DNA of 64,000 nt from a virus. Below are positions 1-6,569 of this stretch, in pieces (positions within the stretch are counted from its first letter, which is position 1; every line of letters starts with the position of its first letter). The position numbers were made by a program, and so were the translations under genes. Below the pieces are notes generated by a model, which was not told the DNA's origin, made no database searches, and worked only from the letters and a program-made list of their open reading frames with translations. The stretch is taken from the IMG/VR virus record IMGVR_UViG_3300044974_000700, positions 21,554 to 85,553 of that record, one strand, 5' to 3'.

Positions 1-29
1 ATTATCCCTACTAACAGAAAGTAAAAAAA

Positions 30-287
30 ATGCGTAATAGATTTAGAATTGAAATCTATGATGAAAATAAGTTAAACGATTTAACTCTTTACTCAGAACA
101 AGGCGTAGATAAAGAATACTTAACTGAAATGGTGTTTTCTAATTTATCTCAATTTTCTGGTAAAGTAAAAGCATATGTCTATGATGAATTAAAAAAGAAA
201 AAGACAGTTGCTTTATTAATACCTGAAGAAACTGTAACTAAATATAAACCAAAACAATTAACTAGAATTGAGTTAGGTTTAATTTAA
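30..287 (+). CDS. hypothetical protein, 85 aa
   Basis: I do not recognise a family. It is a small charged protein with a Lys-rich middle (DELKKKK) and no membrane segment or Cys motif. AGAAAG lies 8 bases before the ATG and can serve as ribosome binding site. It is the first gene of the rightward arm and ends just before a strong terminator hairpin. Confidence 0.65.
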   Translation: MRNRFRIEIYDENKLNDLTLYSEQGVDKEYLTEMVFSNLSQFSGKVKAYVYDELKKKKTVALLIPEETVTKYKPKQLTRIELGLI

Positions 288-291
288 AATA

Positions 292-338
292 ATTGGGGCG
301 GGTTTGAACTGTGTAATCATCTAGATCCCCGCCCCAAT
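292..338 (+). terminator. intrinsic terminator after the first rightward gene
   Basis: ATTGGGGCGGG (292-302) pairs perfectly with CCCGCCCCAAT (328-338) and is followed by CAAATTTT. It separates the first gene from the promoter cassette of the next. Confidence 0.75.
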
Positions 339-376
339 CAAATTTTGCCCGCAAAGACTGTGGGGGCACAAAGCTC

Positions 377-438
377 TTTACGTCAAATTATAAAAATCCC
401 TTAAATTAATTGTAAATGTCAGTGGCACCTGTTATAAT
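377..438 (+). promoter_or_regulatory. promoter cassette P1
   Basis: Upstream bipartite element TTTACG (377-382), 10 bases, then AAAATC (393-398). Core promoter TTGTAA (410-415), 17 bases, TATAAT (433-438). TGTCAGTG (417-424) lies exactly 8 bases before the -10 box. The TGTCAGTG-N8-TATAAT arrangement recurs in P2, P3, P4 and inside the gene at 5420-5641. It drives the GP88 gene, whose RBS is GAAAGGA. Confidence 0.8.
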
Positions 439-461
439 AATGGCCTAGCGAAAGGAAAAGT

Positions 462-1178
462 ATGTTAAAACGCTCGAAAGATAGAAAGGTCGCTAATGCC
501 GTCTCCCCTAATGGAAAAACCCCAACAATTGCCAACACTTTTGGATTGCCTGCTGGAAAGAATTTCTCGTGTCCTGGTGCCACAAGTATTTGTGAAAGCG
601 TATGCTACGCAGGAAAACTTGAAAAAGTCTACAAGGGAGTAAAAGCCGTACTCTTACACAATTGGGAATTGCTACGCAATGCAGACCATGACACTATGGT
701 ATCCCTAATTGATAGCATGATTGTGGAATTCAAGGCGGAATGCGATAAGCGTTCTGCAGATAAACTATTCCGCATTCACTGGGATGGCGATTTCTTTAAT
801 GATACTTATGCATATGCGTGGAAGACAGTAATCGAAAGCCATAAGGATGTTCAATTTTGGGTATATACTCGTGTCTCTTCTGCCGCCGTCATTCTAAAAG
901 ATATTTCTAACCTATCTCTTTATTATTCTACCGATGATGAGAATAAAGATATTGCTGCAGGCCTACGCAATGAACACGGTACACGTCTTGCATATTTAGG
1001 AAAAACTTTTGCAGTCACCGAAACTACTATGAAAGAATTAACGGGTAAAGTGGGTGCAAAGTGTCCTGAAAATAATAAATCAATTCCGCTAATATCTACT
1101 AATGGTAGCGCATGTGTATCATGCGGATTGTGTGTATTTAATAAAGCAGATATTCGATTTTCTGCAAGCAAAAAATAA
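462..1178 (+). CDS. GP88-family protein (mycobacteriophage gene product 88-like)
   Basis: The 238-residue protein matches the phage 'gene product 88' family seen in actinobacteriophages. An N-terminal Cys cluster (C37, C44, C48 within CPGATSICESVCYAG) and a C-terminal CVSCGLC (C218, C221, C224) could bind a metal or Fe-S cluster. The family's biochemical role is not established. Aromatic-rich segments such as FRIHWDGDFFND lie between the clusters. It has its own promoter (P1) and RBS GAAAGGA. Family assignment rests on the Cys pattern and overall sequence and is fairly sure; function is unknown. Confidence 0.85.
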   Translation: MLKRSKDRKVANAVSPNGKTPTIANTFGLPAGKNFSCPGATSICESVCYAGKLEKVYKGVKAVLLHNWELLRNADHDTMVSLIDSMIVEFKAECDKRSADKLFRIHWDGDFFNDTYAYAWKTVIESHKDVQFWVYTRVSSAAVILKDISNLSLYYSTDDENKDIAAGLRNEHGTRLAYLGKTFAVTETTMKELTGKVGAKCPENNKSIPLISTNGSACVSCGLCVFNKADIRFSASKK

Positions 1179-1182
1179 GATC

Positions 1183-1198
1183 GGCAGCGAAAGCTGCC
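1183..1198 (+). terminator. short GNRA-capped hairpin after GP88 gene
   Basis: GGCAGC-GAAA-GCTGCC forms a six-pair hairpin with a stable GAAA tetraloop four bases after the stop. There is no T tract, so it may be an mRNA 3'-end stabiliser or a weak terminator. Confidence 0.45.
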
Positions 1199-1225
1199 CG
1201 CAAGAACTGTGGGGGCGCCGAGCTC

Positions 1226-1336
1226 TTTACGTCAAGTCCAAAACACCCCTGGATTTTGTGATAATGCTCACAGATGTCCAATTTGCCCCATCTTACATCT
1301 AATCTATTGCCAAATGTCGGTGGGGTAGTGTATAAT
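1226..1336 (+). promoter_or_regulatory. promoter cassette P2
   Basis: TTTACG (1226-1231) is followed by a diverged AAAACAC block. Core promoter: TTGCCA (1307-1312), 18 bases, TATAAT (1331-1336), with TGTCGGTG (1315-1322) 8 bases before the -10 box, one mismatch to the P1 element. The distance from TTTACG to the TGTC element is about 47 bp longer than in P1 and P3. The extra DNA contains a TGTGA-N6-TCACA palindrome. Drives the DUF932 gene. Confidence 0.75.
1257..1272 (+). promoter_or_regulatory. CRP/GlxR-type palindromic site
   Basis: TGTGA-TAATGC-TCACA is a perfect match to the TGTGA-N6-TCACA operator class bound by CRP-family regulators, including actinobacterial GlxR. It is centred about 65 bp upstream of the P2 -10 box. 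Binding is inferred. Confidence 0.45.
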
Positions 1337-1371
1337 TCAGATTCAATCTAACAATGAAAGGAAATAAATTC

Positions 1372-2382
1372 ATGGCTCACAACCTAGAAATGAATGGCAA
1401 CGATGTTGCTTTTGCCCTACGTGGCACACCTGCTTGGCATAATCTTGCCAATCGTATCTTCTCACAAGATGAAGACGTATCAACTCAACTAATGCTAGAT
1501 GAGGCTAAACTTTCCAATTGGGATGTTCGCTTATCTCCATTATCCGATTTTGTTCCTGCTGATTGGAATGAAACTTCAGATTCACAATTAGTTATTAGAA
1601 CTAATCCATTTACAAATGGAACTGATGTTTTATCTACTGTAGGCTCACGATATAAAGTGGTTCAGAATGAAGAACTATTTTCATTCGCTGATAATATCCT
1701 AGATGGCGATTCTCGCTGTGCTTGGGAATCTGCTGGTTCATTAAAGAATGGTAAAGTCGTTTTCGGCTCCCTTACTGTTCCCCGTGAAATGGTATTAGAC
1801 CCACAAGGTGCTAACGATACAACAAAATTGTATCTAATCGTTTGGACATCTCACGATGGTTCTGTCGCTGTTCAAGCAGCAATCACGCCTGTGCGTGTTG
1901 TATGCCAAAACACTTTGAATCTCGCAATGCGCTCTGCTAAGCAATCTTTCAAGATTCGCCATACTCAGACCGCTGAGGGTAAGATTCAAATCGCTCGTGA
2001 AACTCTTGGTCTAACTCTTGGATACTTTGATGCGTTCGAGAAAGAGGCTCAGGAATTGTTCAAGTCAGAAATTACTGATAAGCAATTTTCTGAACTTATC
2101 AAGACTATTTATCCTAAGCCTGCGGAAGATGCTTCCAAATTGGCTTTAACTAAGTGGGAGAATAAAGTTGTCTTGCTTGATGACCTTTATCATAATTCTC
2201 CAACGAATGCTAATATCAAGGGAACTAAGTGGGGCGCATTCAACGCTCTAACTGAACGCCTTGATTATTTCCGACCAACTCGGAAAAATAATTCAGAATC
2301 TAAGTGGGCTTCTGCTTCAGGTTTTGACCCGATTATTACTGCTGAGAAAAATAAAATTCTTCAAGTTGTAAAATCATTCTAA
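1372..2382 (+). CDS. DUF932 phage/plasmid-like protein
   Basis: A 336-residue member of the DUF932 (phage/plasmid-like TIGR03299) family, recognised from the N-terminus MAHNLEMNG followed by RGTPAWHNL and internal VVCQNTLNLAM and FKIRHTQ. No biochemical function is established for the family; it is common on phages and plasmids. An in-frame ATG lies at 1354, but the conserved RBS GAAAGGA falls inside that extension and sits correctly for the ATG at 1372, so 1372 is chosen. It is transcribed alone from P2 and followed by a strong terminator. Confidence 0.85.
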   Translation: MAHNLEMNGNDVAFALRGTPAWHNLANRIFSQDEDVSTQLMLDEAKLSNWDVRLSPLSDFVPADWNETSDSQLVIRTNPFTNGTDVLSTVGSRYKVVQNEELFSFADNILDGDSRCAWESAGSLKNGKVVFGSLTVPREMVLDPQGANDTTKLYLIVWTSHDGSVAVQAAITPVRVVCQNTLNLAMRSAKQSFKIRHTQTAEGKIQIARETLGLTLGYFDAFEKEAQELFKSEITDKQFSELIKTIYPKPAEDASKLALTKWENKVVLLDDLYHNSPTNANIKGTKWGAFNALTERLDYFRPTRKNNSESKWASASGFDPIITAEKNKILQVVKSF

Positions 2383-2387
2383 AGAAT

Positions 2388-2407
2388 GGGGCCCCGCAAG
2401 GGGCCCC
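2388..2407 (+). terminator. intrinsic terminator after DUF932 gene
   Basis: GGGGCCCC-GCAA-GGGGCCCC hairpin starting five bases after the stop, followed by TCCTCTTT. Confidence 0.7.
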
Positions 2408-2471
2408 TCCTCTTTGATCTAATTTGACAAAGCTGCAAAACGCCCGCAGAAGCTAAAGGCAGAAAATGTGT

Positions 2472-2534
2472 TTTACGTCACATTTTAAAAATCCTCTAAA
2501 ACCCTGGACTTTTGTCAGTGAGGTCCGCTATAAT
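2472..2534 (+). promoter_or_regulatory. promoter cassette P3
   Basis: TTTACG (2472-2477), exactly 10 bases, AAAATC (2488-2493), then TGTCAGTG (2513-2520), exactly 8 bases, TATAAT (2529-2534). No good -35 hexamer exists at 17 bases, which points to TGTCAGTG itself as the recognition element. Drives the gene starting at 2562, whose RBS is AACGAAAGGAAT. Confidence 0.75.
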
Positions 2535-2561
2535 ACTCCACATAACAACGAAAGGAATAAA

Positions 2562-3032
2562 ATGGAAACAGTAACAAATGATATGTATAACCCACATTCA
2601 TTGGTAACTCTTAAGAAGATTATCAATACAGAAAGCGGAGATGTACAGTTTGAACTATATAAGGTTACAGAACTAGAATCAGTTCTAGATGAAATGACTC
2701 GTCGCAATAATCTTATTTCACAACGTATCGAAGCACAAGAAAAACAAATTGGTCAGATTATAGATAACTTAACTGCACAGGGTTGGTATAACCCTAATTA
2801 TGAGAAGTCAGAAGTTTTGTCAGACCTATGTGATATTCTTGGCCATGAACCAAAGCAAGAAATTCGTATTACTGCAACCGTGCAGGTTGAAGTTGTATAT
2901 GACTGCCCACTTGATGAGGTTGAAGACTTTGACGCAAGATATTTCTTGCAAGATGTACTTACAGTTGATGCATATAATGGAGATGTCATTGTTGAGTCAT
3001 TCGATGTTGAAGATGCGGACGTGAACTGGTAA
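2562..3032 (+). CDS. hypothetical protein, 156 aa
   Basis: Unrecognised family. Residues about 25-65 are predicted to form a coiled coil (ELESVLDEMTRRNNL onward). The C-terminal half is acidic beta-strand-like sequence (VQVEVVYDCPLDEVEDF). The start at 2562 is set by RBS GAAAGGA 7 bases upstream; an upstream in-frame ATG at 2466 precedes the promoter and is rejected. It begins a tight rightward operon running to 4018, overlapping the next gene by one base (TAATG). Confidence 0.7.
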   Translation: METVTNDMYNPHSLVTLKKIINTESGDVQFELYKVTELESVLDEMTRRNNLISQRIEAQEKQIGQIIDNLTAQGWYNPNYEKSEVLSDLCDILGHEPKQEIRITATVQVEVVYDCPLDEVEDFDARYFLQDVLTVDAYNGDVIVESFDVEDADVNW

Positions 3033-3244
3033 TGTATTATCAATTACAGGCACCCACTAGCGCAGCCTGCAAGGCTGCCTATTGGGAGGCAGAGTTTTCA
3101 GGGCTTGACCCATATTGGCTTGAATCTAATGTATTTGAATTAGGAACAGGAAGCATTGAAAAAGTTTCTGCCTTGATTTCCAAATATAATCTTGATATAC
3201 TAGTTGAATCAGATTATCAACCAACTGGTTACACAAGGAGGTAG
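3032..3244 (+). CDS. hypothetical protein, 70 aa
   Basis: Starts within the stop of the preceding gene (TAATG), indicating translational coupling. No recognisable motif. The Ala-rich N-terminus (PTSAACKAAYWEAE) may be helical. Ends at the RBS of the next gene. Confidence 0.6.
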   Translation: MYYQLQAPTSAACKAAYWEAEFSGLDPYWLESNVFELGTGSIEKVSALISKYNLDILVESDYQPTGYTRR

Positions 3245-3245
3245 T

Positions 3246-3410
3246 ATGGATTACAAAGACGGTTTTGAAGACGGAGTTAAGTTTACTCGTGAAGTCATCA
3301 TTGCTAATATTCGTAAATGGGCTGAGGATTCTATTCTTGGAGAAGAAGGAGCAATTATGGATAGCATTGCAGATAAAATCGAATTTGGGACATTAGACAA
3401 TGACCTCTGA
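3246..3410 (+). CDS. hypothetical protein, 54 aa
   Basis: The start ATG at 3246 is chosen because the strong RBS AAGGAGG lies just upstream; a longer frame to 3204 lacks an RBS and overlaps the previous gene. Small acidic helical protein (MDYKDGFEDGVKF). Overlaps the following zinc-knuckle gene by 11 bases. Confidence 0.6.
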   Translation: MDYKDGFEDGVKFTREVIIANIRKWAEDSILGEEGAIMDSIADKIEFGTLDNDL

Positions 3411-3621
3411 GGATCTTACAATAGAATGGATTAAATGTGATTCTTGCTCTGCCCGTGCAGCTTGGGTTGCACGTGGTACTAGTGGTGAGCTTACATTTTG
3501 TGGACACCATTTAAATAAGAATAAGCAGGCCCTTGACAGTTGGGCCTATGAAATTATAGAATTGGGTAAAGAAGAACTACCTAAAAAACAAACTAGACGA
3601 AAGGCGGTACAAAATGGGTGA
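3400..3621 (+). CDS. DUF7455-type Cys/His zinc-knuckle protein
   Basis: 73 residues with CDSCSARAAWVARG near the N-terminus and FCGHHLNK about 16 residues later: the CxxC...CxxH pattern of the short DUF7455 family found in actinobacteria and their phages. Probably binds one zinc; role unknown. Overlaps both neighbours, so it is translated as part of the 2562-4018 operon. Confidence 0.65.
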   Translation: MTSEDLTIEWIKCDSCSARAAWVARGTSGELTFCGHHLNKNKQALDSWAYEIIELGKEELPKKQTRRKAVQNG

Positions 3622-4018
3622 CAGAGCAAACTTTGTATTTGTTCAACCAAGCGGAGAAACCATTGTTTTATACGGACACTGGGCAGGACATGGCATGTTA
3701 GAAAAATTAGGTGAGGCTGTAGCAAAAGCACAGCCACGCTGGACGGACCCTTCATATGCTACACGAATTGCTATCAGTCAAATGATTGGCGACGGATGGG
3801 GCATGGAAACTGGATGGGGCCTGCAGGTCAATGAGATATCTGATAATGAGCACAAGATTCCTGTGATTAATTGGATAGACCAAACAATGTCTCTGCATGA
3901 AGAGGATTCATTCTATAACGAATCTAATAAGGTCCGTGGAATGAAGAACGACGCTATATTTACCATGGACTTGAGAACGTTTGTAGAGAAATACACAGAC
4001 GCCAAGATTTTGGTATAA
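3614..4018 (+). CDS. conserved phage hypothetical, 134 aa
   Basis: Starts MGDRANFVFVQPSGETIVLYGHW (truncated here: MGDRANFVFV), a soluble protein rich in Trp and Gly. I recognise the opening as typical of small phage proteins of unknown function but cannot name a family. Overlaps the upstream gene by 8 bases. Its 3' end contains a TATAAT box (4014-4019) that may start the downstream structured RNA. Confidence 0.65.
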   Translation: MGDRANFVFVQPSGETIVLYGHWAGHGMLEKLGEAVAKAQPRWTDPSYATRIAISQMIGDGWGMETGWGLQVNEISDNEHKIPVINWIDQTMSLHEEDSFYNESNKVRGMKNDAIFTMDLRTFVEKYTDAKILV

Positions 4019-4019
4019 T
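4014..4019 (+). promoter_or_regulatory. -10-like box for candidate small RNA
   Basis: TATAAT overlaps the last codons and stop of the gene ending at 4018. No good -35 hexamer and no TGTCAGTG element is present, so activity is uncertain. Transcription from it would begin around 4026, exactly at the base of the predicted RNA stem. Confidence 0.35.
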
Positions 4020-4025
4020 ATTAAT

Positions 4026-4117
4026 AATGAGGTGCCGCTACTAGCGATTCCGCAAGTGGTTAACTAAAGCAGCGTTTACTTAAATTCCTTTCGTTTGGCT
4101 AGCAGCCTCATGTTAAT
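4026..4117 (+). ncRNA. candidate structured small RNA with an RBS-complementary loop
   Basis: Noncoding DNA with a long-range closing stem: ATGAGG (4027-4032) pairs with CCTCAT (4106-4111), flanked by ATTAA/TTAAT (4020-4024, 4113-4117), and inside by GCTA/TAGC (4037-4040, 4100-4103). Inner hairpins such as GCG-ATTC-CGC are possible. The apparently single-stranded ATTCCTTTCGTT (4084-4095) is the exact reverse complement of the ribosome binding region AACGAAAGGAAT at 2547-2558, and of 11 bases at 4298-4308. It is followed directly by an intrinsic terminator. Either a trans-acting translational regulator or a 3'-UTR element; folding was done by eye. Confidence 0.45.
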
Positions 4118-4150
4118 AGGGCCCCTGGAATCCAGGGGCCCTTCCTTTTG
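4118..4150 (+). terminator. strong intrinsic terminator
   Basis: AGGGCCCCTGGA (4118-4129) pairs perfectly with TCCAGGGGCCCT (4131-4142), followed by TCCTTTT. Ends the 2562-4018 operon and the candidate small RNA. Confidence 0.8.
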
Positions 4151-4179
4151 CCCGTAGTTTGTGAGGGTAGCAAAAGCTT

Positions 4180-4288
4180 GTTACGTTGTCAAGCCAAAAT
4201 CCCCTAAAATTGTGAGGTTTTGATCACAAACCTTACACTACATGTGAGGTTTATCATATAGACATTTGTCAGTGGGTGGATGTATAAT
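4180..4288 (+). promoter_or_regulatory. promoter cassette P4
   Basis: GTTACG (4180-4185), 10 bases, AAAATC (4196-4201); TGTCAGTG (4267-4274), exactly 8 bases, TATAAT (4283-4288). As in P2, about 46 bp of extra DNA separates the two halves and carries a TGTGA...TCACA inverted repeat. Drives the Api92-like gene operon starting at 4314. Confidence 0.75.
4211..4228 (+). promoter_or_regulatory. inverted repeat TGTGA-N8-TCACA
   Basis: Inverted repeat in the extra DNA of P4, at a position comparable to the TGTGA-N6-TCACA site in P2. The 8-base spacer departs from the usual CRP-family spacing. Confidence 0.35.
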
Positions 4289-4313
4289 AATGCCAATAAC
4301 GAAAGGAAATAAT

Positions 4314-5063
4314 ATGCCAAACTGGGTATATAACGGATTAACTATAGAGGGAAATCCACAATTAGTCAATACATTGGTAGCACAATTAAATAAGCCATTT
4401 GTTCAAGTTCATGATTCATGGAACATGGAAAATGGTCAAATGGAAAAAAAGCAAACTACATATCCTAATCCTGTATTTGCATTTCATAATATCTATAATC
4501 ATTTACAAGCAAGTATTACTGAATATGAATATCTTCAGCAACCCGACCATAAATTACCAATTGCAGAACAAATGAAATTTGCAACAAATGATTGGTATTC
4601 ATTTAATGTTCGTGAATGGGGAACAAAATGGGATGTTGCTGTATCTTCAGATAATGAATATCCTGATACATATATTGAAGGACCTACTCCTAATGGAGAG
4701 AATCTAGTTGTATATTATAATTTTAATACTGCTTGGTCTCCACCGTTCCCTGCCCTTGCAAAATTATCTGCACAATATCCAGCATTACTACTTACACTTA
4801 GTTATGAAGAAGAAACAGGTTGGGGTGGTGAATGTGAATTCCTACGTGGTGAAATGATATCTAATTCAGAATATGAAAGCATGTGTCGTGATTGTGAAGC
4901 AACAGATACATTAGATTATTGTGAGAATGACTGTGGCCAAATCTGTTCTAAATGTAATTGGCTTGGGGAGGCAGACCTAGAATGTGTCAAAGAATGTCAG
5001 ACCCATAAGATATACTTGGATTCCGAGCATGTCCCTGATTATAGAATGGAGCAAATCAAATGA
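4314..5063 (+). CDS. Api92-like (DUF1281-type) protein with C-terminal Cys cluster
   Basis: 249 residues opening MPNWVYNGLTIEGNPQ, the signature start of Api92/DUF1281-like proteins, which adopt a ferredoxin-like fold and whose role is unknown. The central region contains FNVREWGTKWD and FNTAWSPPFPAL, also typical. The last 60 residues add a Cys-rich segment (CRDCE, YCENDCGQICSKC, CVKEC) that probably binds zinc. The start is chosen from RBS GAAAGGA at 4301; an ATG at 4266 would lie upstream of the -10 box. First gene of the 4314-6422 operon. Confidence 0.8.
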   Translation: MPNWVYNGLTIEGNPQLVNTLVAQLNKPFVQVHDSWNMENGQMEKKQTTYPNPVFAFHNIYNHLQASITEYEYLQQPDHKLPIAEQMKFATNDWYSFNVREWGTKWDVAVSSDNEYPDTYIEGPTPNGENLVVYYNFNTAWSPPFPALAKLSAQYPALLLTLSYEEETGWGGECEFLRGEMISNSEYESMCRDCEATDTLDYCENDCGQICSKCNWLGEADLECVKECQTHKIYLDSEHVPDYRMEQIK

Positions 5064-5284
5064 GTTTCCTAGAAGAAGCCAACATTAACCAAATGGTTAT
5101 TGATTATGAGATACAAGTAATATCAGAACATCTATTTGATGAATGGATGAATTCTAATTTAGATGAAGGTTCATTTTATGCAGATTATCAATTTGCAGTA
5201 ATGTGTGATTCTAAAGAGATTAAACAAGCATTTAATCAATTCTATAATTTAAAGGAGGATGATGAACATTATGTTGGGTTATAA
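5060..5284 (+). CDS. hypothetical protein, 74 aa
   Basis: ATGA overlap with the preceding gene. Acidic, helix-rich, no recognisable motif. Its 3' end overlaps the next small gene and carries that gene's RBS (AAAGGAGG). Confidence 0.6.
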   Translation: MSFLEEANINQMVIDYEIQVISEHLFDEWMNSNLDEGSFYADYQFAVMCDSKEIKQAFNQFYNLKEDDEHYVGL

Positions 5285-5420
5285 ATTAAAAGATGTAGAA
5301 GAAATGGTTGAAGGTTTATTGAATGTACATGAATCTTTACCTGATTCTAGGAATAAAGAAGAAGTTTGGTTAGCCGCCGACTTTTTAATTGGATTAATGG
5401 AAGAGGGGCATGTTCAATAA
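5271..5420 (+). CDS. small acidic protein, 49 aa
   Basis: Begins MLGYKLKDVEEMVEGLL and ends EEGHVQ. RBS AGGAGG at 5253-5258 is 12 bases before ATG 5271; in-frame ATG 5262 is too close to it but cannot be excluded. TAATG overlap with the next gene supports expression. No family recognised. Confidence 0.6.
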   Translation: MLGYKLKDVEEMVEGLLNVHESLPDSRNKEEVWLAADFLIGLMEEGHVQ

Positions 5421-5641
5421 TGGAATCAGAATACATTCGTAGAACTGGTCAACTGAAAGAATATATAAAGCTCCATATAATTAGTTTGGAACAAGACTTA
5501 GAGGGAATTGCTGAACAAATGGAAATGCTTGACCCTGAATCTAAGGAATGTAAAGAACTAGATTTTGAATATAATCATTGGAGTGGGCAATTGCTTTCTG
5601 CCCGCCACATTTTGTCAGTGGCAGAGGATATACTAGGATGA
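5420..5641 (+). CDS. predicted coiled-coil protein, 73 aa
   Basis: Starts MESEYIRRTGQLKEYIK at the TAATG junction with the previous stop. A long amphipathic helix (SLEQDLEGIAEQMEML) suggests a coiled coil. The last codons contain an internal promoter-like TGTCAGTG-N8-TATACT. An upstream frame to 5366 is rejected because it overlaps a real gene and lacks an RBS. Confidence 0.6.
   Translation: MESEYIRRTGQLKEYIKLHIISLEQDLEGIAEQMEMLDPESKECKELDFEYNHWSGQLLSARHILSVAEDILG
5613..5634 (+). promoter_or_regulatory. internal copy of the TGTCAGTG-N8 promoter motif
   Basis: TGTCAGTG (5613-5620), exactly 8 bases, TATACT (5629-5634), located inside the end of the preceding gene. Predicted transcription start is at or next to the ATGATG of the following gene, which would give a leaderless mRNA. 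The TTTACG module is absent here. Confidence 0.5.
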
Positions 5642-5913
5642 TGTACACAACTGAACTACCAGACAATCTACAGAAACTTGTCGACATGAACATCCCTGGA
5701 ACCGATATCTTGCACGGTGAACTTAAGTGGCTAATGAAAGAGGCCGAAGAGCAACTGGAGTTGGCACAGGAGGCAGAGAACAAGACTGGCGAAGCCATGG
5801 ATTCCATGGACCGCAAATATTGGGAGGGACAGTTAGACGCTCTCTCACATGTATATGCATTAACATACCAATTAGCATTTGCAATAGACGAAAGGACAAA
5901 AGCACGTGGCTGA
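5638..5913 (+). CDS. hypothetical helical protein, 91 aa
   Basis: ATGA overlap with the previous stop; ATG 5638 or 5641 may be used. Similar in design to its upstream neighbour: a Glu-rich helix followed by YWEGQLDALSHVYAL, echoing NHWSGQLLSARHIL there, so the two may be diverged duplicates. No known family. Confidence 0.6.
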   Translation: MMYTTELPDNLQKLVDMNIPGTDILHGELKWLMKEAEEQLELAQEAENKTGEAMDSMDRKYWEGQLDALSHVYALTYQLAFAIDERTKARG

Positions 5914-6256
5914 ATTAGATCTAAATAAACTATATAACGATATGGTTGATATCAATGACAGGATTACCAAACTTCCTGTATTCCCGTCCCTTGGCTGGGT
6001 ATGGACCTTTGACATCTTAAAAGATATCTTTGATAACAATCATGAAGACGGTATGGCTGAAGGTGACATCATTGATGAGGTCGTTCCTACTGCAGTTACC
6101 TTACAACAAATCTTTAATAAGTTCTACGAAGACATCGACAAGTTGGACCTTAACATGGACCAAGGTGGCGAAATGTTGGAGGAGACAATCAGAGACTGGA
6201 TGAGAGACAACGACTTCCTCGTTGCTCTAGACGAAGACGGGTGGTTAGATGACTAG
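5906..6256 (+). CDS. hypothetical acidic protein, 116 aa
   Basis: GTG start at 5906 with RBS GAAAGGA at 5890, overlapping the previous gene by 8 bases. Very acidic (GGEMLEETIRDWMRDND). No recognised domain. Confidence 0.6.
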   Translation: MAELDLNKLYNDMVDINDRITKLPVFPSLGWVWTFDILKDIFDNNHEDGMAEGDIIDEVVPTAVTLQQIFNKFYEDIDKLDLNMDQGGEMLEETIRDWMRDNDFLVALDEDGWLDD

Positions 6257-6422
6257 AAAAGACTATAAGGTATTTGGGGACAAGTTGTCCAAGTACTATG
6301 TAACAATCAATGCCGAGTCCCCTGACATTGCGTGGGAGGCGGCGGCAGGCATGGATACACATCAATGGGAACAGGTCCCAACTGATTATATAATCGAACC
6401 ATATGCAGTAGAAGAAATATAA
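6249..6422 (+). CDS. small hypothetical protein, 57 aa
   Basis: ATG 6249 overlaps the previous gene by 8 bases. Protein MTRKDYKVFGDKLSKYYV... ends EPYAVEEI. Soluble, beta-rich. Last gene of the P4 operon. Confidence 0.55.
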   Translation: MTRKDYKVFGDKLSKYYVTINAESPDIAWEAAAGMDTHQWEQVPTDYIIEPYAVEEI

Positions 6423-6493
6423 TAGATCTATGAGCTTTGTCTTGAAATCGGACATTTCGGACAAAAGCTATGGGCAAAGGGCCCAAAAAATGC

Positions 6494-6534
6494 TTTACGC
6501 AGGTATTTACAAATTCGTGGAAATCTGCTAAAAT
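6494..6534 (+). promoter_or_regulatory. promoter P5 (variant cassette)
   Basis: TTTACG (6494-6499), 11 bases, AAATTC (6511-6516) continuing as CGTGGAAAT. Core promoter TTTACA (6506-6511), 17 bases, TAAAAT (6529-6534). Lacks TGTCAGTG, so it forms a second promoter class. Drives the Lsr2-like gene. Confidence 0.65.
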
Positions 6535-6569
6535 ATACATTAATAACTGATCATGAAAGGATCAAACAA

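Noticed and set aside
923-1171. 82-codon minus-strand frame inside the GP88 gene
   Set aside because: Antisense to a clearly recognised protein, no RBS or promoter.
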